Of a stretch of 64,000 nucleotides of DNA, positions 12,128 to 25,978 are shown one piece after another. The stretch's first letter is position 1, and each line of letters starts with the position of its first letter. Under the pieces are notes generated by a model. It did no database searches. It was not told where the DNA came from and was given only the letters and a program-made list of their open reading frames with translations. This DNA comes from Syngnathus acus (Eukaryota > Chordata > Actinopteri > Syngnathiformes > Syngnathidae). The position numbers and the translations under genes were made by a program. The stretch lies in NCBI RefSeq assembly GCF_901709675.1, contig NC_051105.1:4085104-4149103 (forward strand), read 5' to 3'.

Positions 12128-13769
12128 GTGGTAGGGAGAAGGAGCTTTGAAGGAACCTGTTGGACGGCTGTCCATTAATCTTGTTCAAAGGTTTTTATTC
12201 AAGCCTAGAGTATCACAACCCATAGGGGTCAAGGTGTCTTGTAGAATAATATTCCTTACTTTATTTTGCTTTGTGAGCTGACCATCTCCCCTGACATTCT
12301 TGGCATCTTGGCCTTAAGAATAGCATCCAGGTTTCTGGTACACCATTACAAGAGAAGTACAGCATTTTTATTCAGTTTCTAGTTACACTGCAACCGTTCA
12401 TCTCTTGATCCAACAATATTCAAGGCTTGCTTGATTTGTAGATGGCAGTTGATTTGGTCCGGTGCTCAATGTCAGACAGTAGTTCACATGAATCAGTTTT
12501 CCACGGTCACCACCACCAACAGATGTCCTGGCAGGTTTATGAAACATAAATGATGGCCTTGTAAATAACCCTTTGCGTTTTAAATTACAAAAGATGAAGC
12601 TTGCAGTCGTTGATGGCTCATGAGCGTGACGGTAAAATGGTGCAATGAGAGGTTCCAAGATGACCAACATTGACCCTTTTAAAATACTGTTTGATACTTT
12701 TCTATGCGTATATTCAGATATATGCACTTTAATACTATATTTGATTCATTCAAAGGTGTTCATAACAGTACAGTTCTGCATTCTCGTAGCTCCGAATTCG
12801 GACTGTTGTCTCGGTAGCTGTCCCGTTAATCGAGGGGGTCACATGACTGAATCTAATTAAAGTCAACCTAAATCTACATATATTTTTATGCGTCTCTCCC
12901 CATCTCCATTATATTTGTTGACAATATCTCTTTGAATCATACTTCTGTATTTTACAAGGTCTCCTTTTACCTGCAGGATAGTCTTTAAAATTAAATCCTG
13001 TTGATTAATTATGAAAATGAAAACATTTGAAAGACAAATTAGCGTAATTTAATTGTGAAATATTACTGCCTTTTTTTATCCAAAAGCAGGCGAGTGTAAC
13101 AGAATGATGACAGAATGTAAACTTATTGCCTGTAACCTTGCTCCATTCTCTTTTGTCGCTTTTTTATTGGTATACAGTAAGTTGGTAATGTTTACAATTG
13201 CTAGTTAAGTAGTAGCAGATGATTTCATTGTTTTAAGAAGTTGCTATTTCAACCTTAACTGATCAAGCAAACTTCTCAATGATCACCCAAACTCAGTTGC
13301 CCATTCTATTTCATTTTAGCTTAATTTCCCCTCACACTAAATAGCATTATTGAAAACCCAAAATGGTCCATCAGCAGCTTCAGTCGCTGATCAAACCTGA
13401 CAACTTCTAAGCTTCCGTTTCCGTATGTTGTTTAACTCGGACCACATTTCTCCCAGCGAGAGAACGCCTTTTCCTCTCAGTAACAGGACGTCATTCCCAT
13501 CATTCCAACACCCCTTTTTTTTTTTCCATTCCCTGGCATCTGTTTTAAATATAGTGGCATATGTTTTGTTACTGGTAGAATTTGGAACTTCGAGCCCTCA
13601 CTTTTTCACCCTCCATCTATCGTCCTCACCTCCCTTCCTGCACTATTTTTGCACAATGTTGACTTTAAAAGAACAAAGTATAATGTGTTTTATTTTGTGC
13701 CTAAATGTGCAGTTGTTACTACTCGACCTGACAACGCCACTAGTCCTAATGTCAACTTTTTTTTTCCAG

Positions 13770-13958
13770 GCCGAGGCCAGGGAAAACATTCCCAGGATGT
13801 TGGCTGAACTGAACCTGGGCCGGACGGAGAAGTGTGTGAGGGTTAACTCGGTGTCCAGTGGTTTAGCTGAGGCTGACCTACAAGTTGTCCTACAAGCTGA
13901 GGTTCTCCCACCTGCCCTTATGTTGCCCAAAGTGGAAGACACTCAAGAAGTCCAGTGG
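13770..13958 (+). CDS. CLYBL: CLYBL exon 3
   Basis: An exon of 189 nt, phase 0 at both ends, after TTTTTTCCAG and before GTAAGT. It encodes 63 residues including NLGRTEKCVRVNSVSSGLAE and LPPALMLPKVED. The Arg in CVRVNS and the Lys in MLPKVE belong to the conserved substrate pocket of CitE-family lyases. The sequence differs from human only by conservative changes over most of its length. Confidence 0.96.
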
Positions 13959-16900
13959 GTAAGTTCTTAAATTGTTGGAGGTTATTGTTTCTTCAGGCAA
14001 GGAAATCATGGTTGCAGTATTTCTTTTGCCGTTCAGTAGAAATACACAAAACTATTTTACAAGTTTACAATGAACTTATGTACAGTGGCTGTTATGGAAG
14101 CTAATTTTTTTATAACCATTATGTTGCCAATCCTGATTTTATTGGTTACTGGGCTACACACTTTTAACATGTCAACTTACTACCCTTTTGGTTAAATGTG
14201 TATTTTACATTTTGTAAGCCGCCTCAGTTCTTTTACTTCAATAAATGTATAATTTACAGTGATTTCACAATTCTAATATCACTCATGGATAATCGGAATC
14301 TGCATCATCAAACCCTAATTTAATGGTAATTGAGTCTCTTTTGAAGAATCATTAAAAATATGTGGAAGTTATCATTGGGAAATCGCTTTTCCAATAAATA
14401 AAGGCCAAATAGAGTTTAATACTTGGCTGCAACCAATAGAGCAGAACAAGTTCGCTGTCCAAACAAGTCCACAAGACTTCAACTACGAGAAAGTTGAGCT
14501 ACATCCATTTTTTTTCCAATGTAGAAACAAGAGTTGAGGACATTCAGAGAGCGATCATCCCATCTCCACAAAGTAACAACAACATAAAATTCAACATTTA
14601 TCTTTCCACCATCAATCATTGCAATTTGGTCAAATAATAAAAAAGGGTTTACAATCTGAGACAACCACATGTGACCCATTTCAGCAAAACAAAATGGTGC
14701 ATGCAAAGAACATAACTTAAAAACCCCTGTGATATTTCTTCCCATGTCCTCTGGGTCCATGAAACGTAGTAATATCCAAACTCAAGAAGTAAGATGAAAC
14801 CACGGGAATCTTCAAAGCAATCATAACATGCTTTTCCATTTCACAGTAAAAGTGGGAATTGATCCCTGTGGCAGGATCGTGGATGGACAGCGGTGTTTTT
14901 CTTGGCTGCTGCTCAAGACATTTGTACGGATTTGCTTCATAAGTGTAATGGAGCTCACAACTGCGCCTTTGCCATAGCTCACTCAAGACCTACTTTTTAG
15001 CCGGAACATGTCACGGCTAAAAGTGTATTTAATCAAACTTGAAGTACGCCCATTCACAATAGAGTTGCAGTGTAAACTTAAAGGTGAAACACAATCCATT
15101 CCGCTGCACCAGTCAAACTAGGACACATTTTCCTTTTGGGAATTGAATTGATTTGTGACAAAGTGTCACCATCAAATTTTTATTATACAATACACTTGGG
15201 TTTCTTCGAATTATAAGTAAGATGAAAAAATCAATAGATGTCTTCTATATGGTAGAAGTAAACTTCTGATTGTTTCATACAAGAGTAAATCAACTTTCAA
15301 GGTGAATATTCACATTTCCATTCATTTATTATTTATTACAGATAAATATTTCAACAATAAATGCAGAAATGAGTCTTTTAAGTCCAAAGTGCAAATTTTG
15401 ATACGACATAACAATAGTTCTAACTTGCATTTCAGAATTTTGATTACAGTGAATTTGTCTCTTTTCAGCCAGATGAACATGTGCATCCATTCTTCCAAAA
15501 AACAGAATTTGTTGCCATTTTTAGGGGGGTTGTTTGTACCATAATCGCTTCCTCATAAAATGAGTCGGAGTCATTATCAGCATTTGTCTCCTTTTGGCAA
15601 ACTCGGTTTATTGGAGAGAAGAGAAAAAAAGTCACTCAATATTGATTTATATTTCTATAAGCCGGGTGGCTCATTTTAGAATCCTTTTATATTCAATCTT
15701 GTTCATCTTTGATTTCTTCTTTTATAGAACAACAGCCATCGAATTTTTGGTTAGTGCGTTTAATTAAAGGAGAAGAAAAGTGACCGGTTTATTTACATGA
15801 CTTGTGTTGAATGTGTTAATACAGCAGCAGGTGGACACGTGTTGTTGGGGATGCTTCCTCTATTCTATCACCTAAACTCTTCTTTCTTCCATTGTAGTCT
15901 TCTTGGCCTTTTCAGCAGCTTTTGCATGCGCATTGTAGCGTCTTGTGTTGCAAGCATGTGTCTGATTCTCTCCACTCTTGTAAGGCAGACGCAGTAAATC
16001 CCCTCCCTCCCTCCCCATGTTGCCCCTCCCTCACTTGTTTATTTTTCTCCTCTTTTTTTTTTTTTTTATTGATATTAGCCCAGGAGCCTCTAGACTGATT
16101 TGTCACTAAAAGATGGACTCGCTTGTTTCCTTTTGTGTGGAAAATCTTTAGCAGGGGCCTTCCTCCTCTCAACTGCACCCCCACAGCCGCTTTTGTGACT
16201 GACGGGCCTTATTGGGCTGTAACAGGCGTAACCCCCCCCCCTACTCTCAAAGCAACCCTTTTTTTTTGTCTGCGGGACAATTCTCACACAGATTCGGAGC
16301 CGTGCGGCATTCTTTGCCCCGCCACACTATTTGGTGTAGCCAAAAGAATGGCGCCCCCGTCCCACTCCTCCTCCTCCTACCGTAACCTCCCCTTATCCCT
16401 TTCTCCGCTTCCCCTCTGTGAAATGAACACTTCAGCAGGCAGGAAACATTTAATCTGGCCTCCTTTTGAAGCAAAATTAATTGAAACTTGTCCCGCTATC
16501 GCTTCCTTTCTCTTGCTCTTTGCTGAATTGTTCGAGGGCTTGCTTGGAAGAGGCGTTATGCCCCCACTTTTCTTTTCGTTTTTCTTTTTCTTTTTTTTTT
16601 AAAGAAATTATTCTTTTTTTTTTTTACCCACCCCAATTGAGTCCCAATTAAAGAGCCTTAGTTGTGAGAGCCATTGACATCTAATGGCTGCTGTACATAA
16701 GAGAAGCACAATGAAAGAACCTCTTATGGCGTGTAAATCAGCCTCCCCAAGTGCATAATAGCCAAAGACGAGAATACGGGGACGGAAACATGTAATCAGA
16801 GACGCTTAGAGGCTCTTAAAAGAAGGTTTTTTTTTTTTCCTTCTCTTCAACAATGTCTGTTGTGTGTGATATCAGCGCCATCGCCCCACAATGGCCCGCC

Positions 16901-18376
16901 ATCTATCTATCTTGTTTCTTCTGTCACAAAAATAGATTTATCTTACACCCTCTTTTCACACTCTCAGACGAACCCCCCCGCCCCACTTCCCCTCCGCCTG
17001 CCTCATGCCCGACTAAGCCCCCAGCGTTCACGTTGCTATGGCAGCCAGGCTCCCACCGGGTTGTGACCTCAGATGATTACAGTACAAAGCCTGTTGGGGT
17101 CTTGGAAAGGAAAAAAAAGACCCTTTTGAAGATGAAAAGTCTTTGATGGGTTTGTATTTATGCAAATCTCTTCAGATATGATTTATCCCGACTGTGATTG
17201 AATGGAGAGATGATTAAAATTGGCCCTATTTTGGAAATCCTTCAATGGAGGCCTCGTTCTTTCGGACAAGCGGCTATGGGGCTACGTTTTGGGTCGCCTA
17301 CCTGAGATTATCATGGAAAAAGGCAAAGGGACAAGAAGTTTTCTCCTCTGGTTTGCCGAGTTAGGCGGGGGTAGTGGCTTTGAAAAGAAATATCTGATGA
17401 GGGAGGGGGGCTTTTGTGTGTTTCCAGATGATAGATTTTGGAATTTGGGCTATCCCACCGGCAGTCCCAAGGCTCGCTGTGAACTGGTCTGTTGGAAAAA
17501 AATTGGAACGCTTTGGTCTTTAAAATAATTAAACTCCAGTTTTAAGATCTGCCGAGGTGAGCTCGCATATTAAAAAAAAAGAGCTCGGCACAAGTGTCAC
17601 ATTGTTGTGGCGACGCCGTCACTGATAGATGTGTGTGCACGTGTGTGTGTTTCAAAAGACTTTTCAAATCTTGTTTCTTCTCACCTTGATGTGTATGCAA
17701 ACACTGTGTATTTACACGAGCATGCAAAATCTCTGTCGTTGTGCAGTTTCCTTCCAAAGACTTCACACGAAACGAAGAAATATTCCCTGGTGCTCATGTA
17801 AAATATGTCATTCCCTCTGCTTCTTTGGCGTTTGAACCCTCGGCCATGTTTTTTTCGTATAATGACTACTTAGTGAGGAGCGCAGGTGGTGGGGGTATCC
17901 AGATGCATATCAAAATGATGCGCCGTCCTTCGGCTCTTTTTTTACTCAATGACGGATGTTGAAAGCTGTCATATCGCTTACCGGTATTCGAACATTTCTA
18001 TTCCTTTTTTTTTTTTTTTTTACCCCTGAATTAATTCTCCCACAATAGCGCAGTGTGAGCTCTTTGGAGTGGGCTAATAATGCAGTGGTAAGTGCACTTA
18101 GGGTGGCAGCTGCACGGTGAGGAGCAGCAACTTTACAGTTCCTCAGAGCACGACGCATCTTTTAATATATTCATTCAAGCTATTACAAATGGATTTGAAA
18201 ATCATCAAAAGGCGGCAATGGGTTGTTGTTATTACCACTAAAATCTGCCGAGGATACAAAATGTCTGATGTATGTCTGCTGTCCAAACAAAATTAATTTA
18301 TTGTAATTGCGCCGTGCCGTGTTGTGTTGTTCGCGCAAACAGCGAGCTAATGAGTCGCAACGCCTGTGTTCTTCAG
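13959..18376 (+). other. CLYBL: CLYBL intron 3
   Basis: A 4.4 kb intron from GTAAGT to TGTTCTTCAG. No exon is supported. The part from about 16620 to 17230 is non-repetitive, rich in TAAT and CAATTA-type words and contains a POU octamer; it is the best enhancer candidate in this intron. Runs of T and C (for example 16055-16069 and 18004-18020) are simple sequence. Confidence 0.8.
17141..17167 (+). promoter_or_regulatory. Candidate SOX/POU site pair in an enhancer-like block
   Basis: CTTTGAT, a SOX/TCF-type word, starts at 17141, and a perfect octamer ATGCAAAT occupies 17160-17167. They lie within a non-repetitive block of CLYBL intron 3. POU octamers near SOX sites are common in neural enhancers. 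Activity and target (CLYBL or the ZIC pair) are inferred. Confidence 0.3.
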
Positions 18377-18478
18377 TTCGTTGACAGGTTTCAGCGGAGC
18401 TTGAAAGGACGGTCGTTGACGGGACCCGTTCGCCTGGTGACCTTTGTGGAAACGGCTGTGGGCCTGCTCAACTTTAAG
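18377..18478 (+). CDS. CLYBL: CLYBL exon 4
   Basis: An exon of 102 nt (34 codons, phase 0 to 0) between TTCTTCAG and GTAAAT. It encodes FVDRFQRSLKGR followed by LVTFVETAVGLLNFK. The Glu in FVETA is the conserved metal-binding acid of the CitE family and is intact. Length and phases equal those of human exon 4. Confidence 0.96.
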
Positions 18479-19369
18479 GTAAATTAAAAATGACTACCAG
18501 CCTATCCCCCACTCCCCTCCCAAATTTCCATGACATATTTTGTATCAGTTAAATGCCACATTATACTAACTTAAAATTCAAATCAAATATTCTTTAACTG
18601 CACCTTTTTGATGTTTTTTTCTACATCATAAAAGTTTTCCGGTAAACATCAAACAACTTGGAAAAATTTGCAGTACACTGGTAGATACTTAATCGGCCAG
18701 CAGCGCAATGCATTTTAGTCCTTCAAAGTGTAGTTCACATTCTTTGAGCTCACTTTCTATCATCAAACTGTCTCATTAGGTTTCCCTGAGTAATTGATGG
18801 AATTATCATTTGGACAATCGATCCCAAAAACATTTATTTGTGACAACCCTACTCGCATATAAACAGAAGTTACGAAATTTCAGACATTGTCACATCCTTA
18901 TAAATGTACATTTTAATAAATATATATTTTCATGTTTATATTAATCGTTAATTTTGCCCATAGTGAATGAAAGACATTTGTACCCTCCTCTAGGTCTGCT
19001 GTTGATTAAAAAGAAGCAGCATTTTATGCAATTCTGAGATTTTTCAAAACTTAAAAAGGAGACATCCTACCACTGTCCCTTCATGTTTATATGCCACTGG
19101 CGGCTTACTGAGTTTTCTAGTATTCTAATTTTCACCCTTGATATAGAGTAAAGGCGAGGGAAAGGCTTTGCCTTCATTAGCATATTTGATAAGAAGGAAT
19201 GTACTTTTGTAATCAGTGCTTTTTTTTTTGTTGTGTTCCTTGTGAAGAAAAATCACAAAGCCAGACTGTTTGAAGTGGGAACACTGGGGTATAATTAGAT
19301 TTAAGATTTTTGCCGCTGTTTCACCCACTAACTGCCAACCTGTAATGCACCTGCTTACCTTCTCTTCAG
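18479..19369 (+). other. CLYBL: CLYBL intron 4
   Basis: An 891-bp AT-rich intron with donor GTAAAT and acceptor TCTCTTCAG. I see nothing else in it. Confidence 0.85.
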
Positions 19370-19463
19370 GCGGTATGCCAGGAAATCCGTCGACTCGCAC
19401 CCGAGGCGGGCCTTCATCACGATGGCGTGGTGTTCGGTTCCGATGACTTCTGTGCCAGTATAG
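19370..19463 (+). CDS. CLYBL: CLYBL exon 5
   Basis: An exon of 94 nt, 31 codons plus one base, ending AGTATAG|GTACCT. It encodes AVCQEIRRLAPEAGLHHDGV and then VVFGSDDFCASI. The second Asp of SDDF aligns with the metal-binding Asp of the family and is kept. The human sequence here is GGEDFRASI, so Gly-to-Ser, Glu-to-Asp and Arg-to-Cys changes cluster next to the metal site. Confidence 0.95.
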
Positions 19464-21067
19464 GTACCTATTACTGTGTTAATCACGGTTTTATATTTGT
19501 GCATTGGTTGTGGAGGACACCTGGTGAAATGATGATGAAATGTGACACATGTAAATAAATGCCTTGCTTTTCTAGCATAAAGATGAACGCAAGAATTGGC
19601 CTCATGCTTCCGTTGTCATCATGCTAGTGTGACCTACTAATGATAGTATTTCACATGGAAAGGTAAAATACCACCTCCCGCTGGTATAAGGAGAGGGTAT
19701 TTAAAAAAAAAAAAAAGACAAATAGTATATTGTTCTGCATTATTTTTAGGAAGCACTTATGAGCCACATCCTTAGATACACAGTCACGGCGAGAAGACTT
19801 GCAGGGTGCCATGAAAAGTCCTAGAAGAGTGCAAACAACATCAGGAATGATTTCATGTGTACAACCTACATACACATTCTTTTTCAAGCTACGTCACTTG
19901 GTGTTTCCACATGGCTTAAATTTCTAAGTGGACTAGCCGAAACAGATTCCTTGTAAACAAAACACTGGTTCCAGTGACGTCACATCATCTGATCCGAGCC
20001 TACAAATTATAATTGGATTATTAATTTGCCATGCTCAATCAAAGGAGTGAACGAATTACCACCCATTTGTGCACAGCTGTAATAGAAAGTCTTTACCTGC
20101 CTTACCCAACTGTATAATTGTTTTACATGGTGTTAAGTCGTGAAATGTCATGTAGCAATTTCTAAGTTAGCGCCCTAATAAAAAAAATAATTACAAGTAG
20201 TAAAATAAATTGAAAATATGCTGTCACATGATGCCCCTTAACATTTCTGCATGCTCTCTCAAGTACCTATGACTAGAACCGGTCCTGCACATGGGCATGA
20301 CTACATTTGTGTTAAAGTTAACACAATGATGTCAGGCTAAATTGGGACCAAACACTAAATATCGTGTTGCCCCACATGTATTGCATGCTTCTCTTTGCTG
20401 TGTAAATGCATGGAGGTTCCTTCTTATCGTTCAACAGAAAAAAAGAAAAACGTTGGGACATTCTTAGTCAATCTGGTGACCGGCGATTGTGTTTTTAGTT
20501 GGGCTGCTAAATACTATCTTGGTTTGTTAGCTCAACGGCTGTAAACAATATCACAAATCACTAGGTCATAAGATTGGTATGATTTACATTAAGTACTATT
20601 TAAACATTTGATGTAGTAATGTAGTACTTTGTCTCTCGTTGACTTTTAAGATTGGACCCGCGTGGCACCAATAACAATTTAATAAAATGCGTTTATATAA
20701 AATTCAGCCGTCAAAGTTATTCATTTAGCTTTGCATTTGTCATTGTGCTTGTAGGTTAGAATGGTGTACAACTGCACTGCATCAAATTCAAGAAATACAT
20801 CCCATGTTATTTGTTGTGGAGTGCAAGATAAACTCGATTAATGCCTGGATTCCCTAAAAGCAAAATGGATCTATTTACTTTCCTGCCATGCACCCCTGCG
20901 TGAGAGCAGCATTTGTTCCCGGCGATACCGTATATGTTCCAGACTTCCTCACTCATTGCCCCTTGCTATCCTCACTTCCTGTGCACCCCTTGGCTTCCTT
21001 TTGCATTAGCTCGGCTCCCTTTCACACCTTGACACGTGACCGGCATGCTGTGTGTGTTTACCCAAAG
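19464..21067 (+). other. CLYBL: CLYBL intron 5
   Basis: A 1.6 kb intron, donor GTACCT and acceptor TTTACCCAAAG, the latter with only a short pyrimidine tract. No other feature is supported apart from a short A run at 19701-19714. Confidence 0.85.
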
Positions 21068-21235
21068 GCGCCACACGGACCAAGGATGCCAAGGAGCTGC
21101 TGTACGCTAGGCAGAAAGTGGTCACCACCGCCAAGGCTTTCGGGCTGCAGGCTATCGACCTGGTGTACATCGACTACAAAGACGTGGAGGGGCTGAGGCG
21201 GCAGGCCCGAGAAGGAGCTCTCATGGGCTTCACAG
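21068..21235 (+). CDS. CLYBL: CLYBL exon 6
   Basis: An exon of 168 nt completing a split Gly codon at its start and opening another at its end. It encodes ATRTKDAKELLYARQKVVTT, AFGLQAIDLVYIDYKDVEGL and REGALMGFTG. This is the most conserved barrel segment of the enzyme and matches human almost residue for residue. Confidence 0.97.
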
Positions 21236-24200
21236 GTAACGCTCAAGCAGTTCATTCATTTTTGATAGTGATATTAGATTTCACAAAATACACCCCAAAA
21301 ATGTAATGGCAACGTTGGATATCCCCAAGGCTCAAACAGCTTTGCCTTAAAACAAGCCAACAAACAAATATTGAATGTAACCGACTTGCTGATGTGTTCA
21401 TTATCTACCTTAATTTGCTATTATCTTTTTTCCCCTATCATCATGAGCGTCAGTCAATTTCTAACTCAGTCAGTTGAGGTAGCAAACTTCGGGAACGATG
21501 GTTGCATGCAGTTAGGTAGACCCGGCCTGAATAACCTGTTTTGAACAACAGTTTCTTAAAATGGAACATAAATTTAGCTCCTAGAAACACTCATAGCGGG
21601 GGCGATGTACGTATATCGTACAATCAACTTGTAGAATTCTGTAGTGCAAAGGCAAATAAACAGCCTTTGTGTTTCTTTTCTTTTTTTTTTTTTTTTTTTT
21701 TTTTTTGTGTGAATTATGAACAACAAAGCCGCACGGTTGTTAAATGCTCTGACATTTCTATGCAAGTGTTTGTGGAAAATGCAGGTGTGATTAAAGTGAG
21801 CTATCAGCCGAAAGCGGAGGCGATTTTAACTGGGCACTCTGCGTGTCTGTAGCCAGGCAACCGACTTGAGTGTGCGCGTGCTCATGCAGCACATCCCGGC
21901 AGGACAGTCTACTCCAGGGATATTCCAATCATTCCCTCCAGCCCTCCTGCAGTACATAGTTATTGCGATGCTTTGTCTCCTTAAGGACAGAGGAAGCGAT
22001 ATAAACTCACAGCCACTTTATTAGGCATGCACAATTTATTAAGATCCTATACAAATACTGACTTTAATAATGCTTAGTTTTAATGCGGACAGAAAGATAA
22101 ATTACCTTACAGTATATCACAGTTGTTTCTAGAATTATTTATTAGCTAATTCACATTATCAACAACTGTAAAATAAACTACAGCCATGATAATGATTAGA
22201 TTACCTCTCTGGCAGTGTTAATTAAAATGAAACCGTATTTATATTTATGAGAGCAGAGTATTTGATATAGTTTTTATCTACCAACTCTTTATATTCCAAA
22301 ATTCAAGTTTATTGCATATCCAGGAATTGTTTGTTGAGGTTTTTGTTTATTCAGATTTAAATTTTCAAGTAATTTTTTTTTTTTAAATATGTTGGATTAT
22401 TTTACTTATTTTTTGGATCGTTTTCTTCTCATTATGTGGGTACATGAAATTCCAGTCTCAGTTGGGTGAGTAAGTGAAAGCTCACAAAAATGCAGCAAGA
22501 CTCTTGCTTTGACAGCTATTACTAGTCCGTAAAGCATTGCTGCCAAAGGTTTGTACCTGAACAGTAATTGATCTTGGCACAATCCAAGTCACCATTAACA
22601 CAAAGCACAGAAAATACTCCCACCAAAAATCCTGTAATTGGTGAGGAATTGGATTTTATAGAGTTGCCTTAATATTACAGTTTATTTACTGTTAAGTGCC
22701 GTTTCACATCTCTGTGAGCTCTATTCAAAACAATTTTTTGCCTGTTTGAGTTGACAAAATTCTCAGCTTTTAAAAGAAGAATGTTCCACTTCCATGCCCT
22801 GCCCATCACTCGCCTGAGAGCATTTTTGCCAAATAGCCGTCGCCCAAGGAAGTGACAGCTCCACACGGCAGCCCGCGATTGGCCGCTGGGCATGCATGAT
22901 GCATTTTGGGAGGAGGGTGGGTTGTTGGCAGTGGGTTGGAGTGGCTGGCAATCGGTTTCAAACCGAGGGTACCTGAGACCCCCCCCCCCCCCCCCCCCCC
23001 CCCGGCCATGCCGTAACTCCCATAGCTGCATGTACAGTCTCAAATGTAAAACTGTCGACCAAAGTGGCACATTCTTAAAACACACATTAATTCAACAATT
23101 CACACTGTGGTCACTGCATACATGCATTCCAAATTTTACACTCTTCTGATTTGCAAAAGCATATTCATACTTTGATATATTCATACTTATTGCATATATT
23201 TGTACACACACACGCACACACACACGAATCAACACTCATAGAAACTGAATTTCATAATATTCCAAACATCAAACATTATTTTGAGAATATAAATTCCTTT
23301 TACTGGGGGTCCCCACTTTGATGGTGATGTAATCCGAATTTGTACATAGCAATCTAATTACAGTAAATATTTATCCCCCAAAAAATTAGGCCATAAATAT
23401 AAGATAATCAAATGAAAAACAATAAGTTTGATGCTAACTGAGCGTGCTTTCTTGTGCTGCGCATTATGACGCCACACACCAGTTGTAACCTTGAAATTTC
23501 GAGACAATTGCAAGCCCAGGACCTGCCTCTATATGAAATGAGTTAAGTTACAGGTTAAGAAAACAATTTGTGAAATTATCGAGAGTATAATTGACATCTT
23601 CTGAGAGCAAAGTCCTAGTATTATACCCCAAGAAAAGTTACAACTCATTTTTGAAACAAACACTTCCTCAGATTTATTTATTTTTTAATCACTCATTGGC
23701 TGTTTTTAAGACTGGCACTGATAGCCTCAATAAATGACTCCTCAGCTAGCCAACAAGTGTTTGCATGTGGTAAGTCCCTCAACTAAGCACACAGGCACTC
23801 ACACACATAGCAGTGTTAACGCACTTGTCCTCACGTCCACGCAAACGTGAAATGAGTGTTTTTAAAATAAATGTCTAGTAGCGCACAAAGGCGTTGACGG
23901 CTTGCAGCCTAATTAATGATGTCAGGAGACGTTCAACAGCCTGTAACCGCAGTGTGTGTTCATGTGTGTGTGTGTATACAGTATGAGTGTGTATTAGTGG
24001 GGGTTAACTGGGGTGAGATCAGCTTGAATGGCGGGAGTGGGCCCCTCTCCTCCACCCCTTCGCGCCATTCGCTCCCATTTAGTTTGCTTCCTTCGGCTTG
24101 GCCCACCTTCTTTTTTTTTTTTTTTTTTTTTGAAGGATTAGATGTCCGCCGCCAGACGTTTCATAACCAGCGTAACTTATCAAGACAAGTCTGATCTGCA

Positions 24201-25978
24201 AATGTACATAGGATTATGTCTGTGGCCATATTTAACCGGGAGGGTTTTTTTTTTTTTTTGGTGGGCAGGGTGAGGGTATAGTAAATTCTGATTGAGGATT
24301 GTGTTTGAGTTTGGCATCTGTTTCAGCCCGATTTTTAATTTATGAGCTTATGAAAGATTTACATGTGGCAGTGACTTTTGTGTTAATCAGTCTGACAAAT
24401 GGTGGTCGTTAATTATTATTGTTATAATAAACTATTGAAGGTTTGAAAGAGTGTTTACGACTGAAATTGTAGTTGTAAGAGAAAAGGTGTAAGTTAACCA
24501 TATTGGTTTTAGTATCTTATAAAGTTGTCTAACATGAGCAGTTGCAATTGTACAAGGAAAATAAATTCATTCTTTTACAGTCGCTTGTCATTTTGTAGGA
24601 TTCCGTATTTTGTTTATACTAAAACAAATTGTATTTTTGTGAGAAAAATTCCATGAAGATAGTTTTATAAGGGGGGTGAGTCTGAAATATATAACAAAGC
24701 TGGACGATTATGAGGAAAACGACATACTCTTATTTTCACAACAATCAAGTTGTAGTGTAGGGGATAAAGTGTTGCATTTTACAAAATGGAGTCATATTTT
24801 TATGAAAACGTTCTATGAGGATATTTCTGGTGCTGCGTTTTATTAGAATGGAGTCATAATTTCACAAGAAAAGTCCGTGTTTGTAAGAAAATTAATTTCA
24901 CAAAAATAGTAAGTTTTAGTTACATTATACGACCCCCCCATATCACAGTTCAGTTTCCTCTGACCCACTTTAGCAGATTTTTTGTTATTGTTCTTGCAGT
25001 TGTCACTTTGTTTTTATACTTTCATATTTTTTTGTTATCCATTGCTCTTGCTCTCCCTCAGTATATTGTGTAGTGTAGTGAGAATTGTAATAACAGCAAA
25101 GAATAAGGTACAATTTATTATTCTATTGTGCAGGCGTGCCGAGTGCGAGTATAATTTCCATTTCATCACTATCATCTAAATCTGAGAAGCGTGCACATTT
25201 AAAAATTCAGATTCAGTTCTCCTATTTCTCCTCCCTCATTGCTGTAACACACCATTATTTCCCTTTGCTCTGCTTTCTATTGTATTGAAAAACAAATGAT
25301 TTCAAATGACAGTAAATTAATGGGTATCTGTATGCGATAAGTGGAGTAAGTGTAATATTTATCTTCATGCCGCAGTTTTGTGAGAGGAAAATGATGGGTG
25401 AATCAATGTGACACCTCGTTGCACACAGTTTTTCTGCATAAACATGTGCAAATATATTACGATAAAGGTTATTTAACAGTGGGAAAAAAAAACACTCTCC
25501 AGCTCCCGGTGTCAATATTTTCTGCTGCCTCGGTTGTTTTAAATGCAAGCGTTGTGCTTCTGTGAAGTGTTTTGGGGCGGTGGGGTGCTCTCGTTAATGA
25601 TGCGCACAGTCCTCCGGGGTCTGGTGCCGGCCCTCCTCAGACGCCTCAAATATAAACACACACAATTAACTTTTCCTCTGCCGGCCAAATTATTCTCTCC
25701 GTGTGTTGTCGCCATTCTGTTTTTTTTTTTGTTTTTTTTTTTACCCCTGTGACTAAGCTGCCTTGTCTTTTTTCCTCCCTCACCTGGAATTGTACTTTTT
25801 TTTCCAGATTTCTTTCCATTTGTTTTAAAGATAAAAGTAAAATAAGCATGTTGGCCTTTTGGTTTTCAGACTGTAACACAAATTAAGCTTCCATGTATTT
25901 ATACAAAAAAAATCAACAAATGGGTTTGAAATTATGTGGAATTGTTTGAAAATATTGGTGTTATTTCTGTGCGTTTAG
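21236..25978 (+). other. CLYBL: CLYBL intron 6
   Basis: A 4.7 kb intron, donor GTAACG and acceptor GCGTTTAG. It contains a 26-nt T run (21681-21706), a 25-nt C homopolymer (22979-23003), further T runs near 24110-24131 and 25722-25742, and two unusually dense non-repetitive blocks (about 23880-23960 and 25535-25710) that may be regulatory. No exon is supported. Confidence 0.8.
22979..23003. repeat. C25 homopolymer
   Basis: Twenty-five consecutive C in CLYBL intron 6. The minus strand is a continuous G run able to form quadruplexes. The exact length is prone to sequencing error. Confidence 0.85.

Larger units (their letters stand above)
7028..13769 (+). other. CLYBL: CLYBL intron 2
   Basis: A 6.7 kb intron with donor GTAGTA and acceptor TTTTTTCCAG. 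It holds a perfect 9-bp inverted repeat (7874-7882 and 7894-7902), a G-quadruplex-type tract, CA and GATA microsatellites, a cluster of transposon remnants at 10154-10902 and one exon-like stretch at 12049-12127. The remainder shows no gene. Confidence 0.85.
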
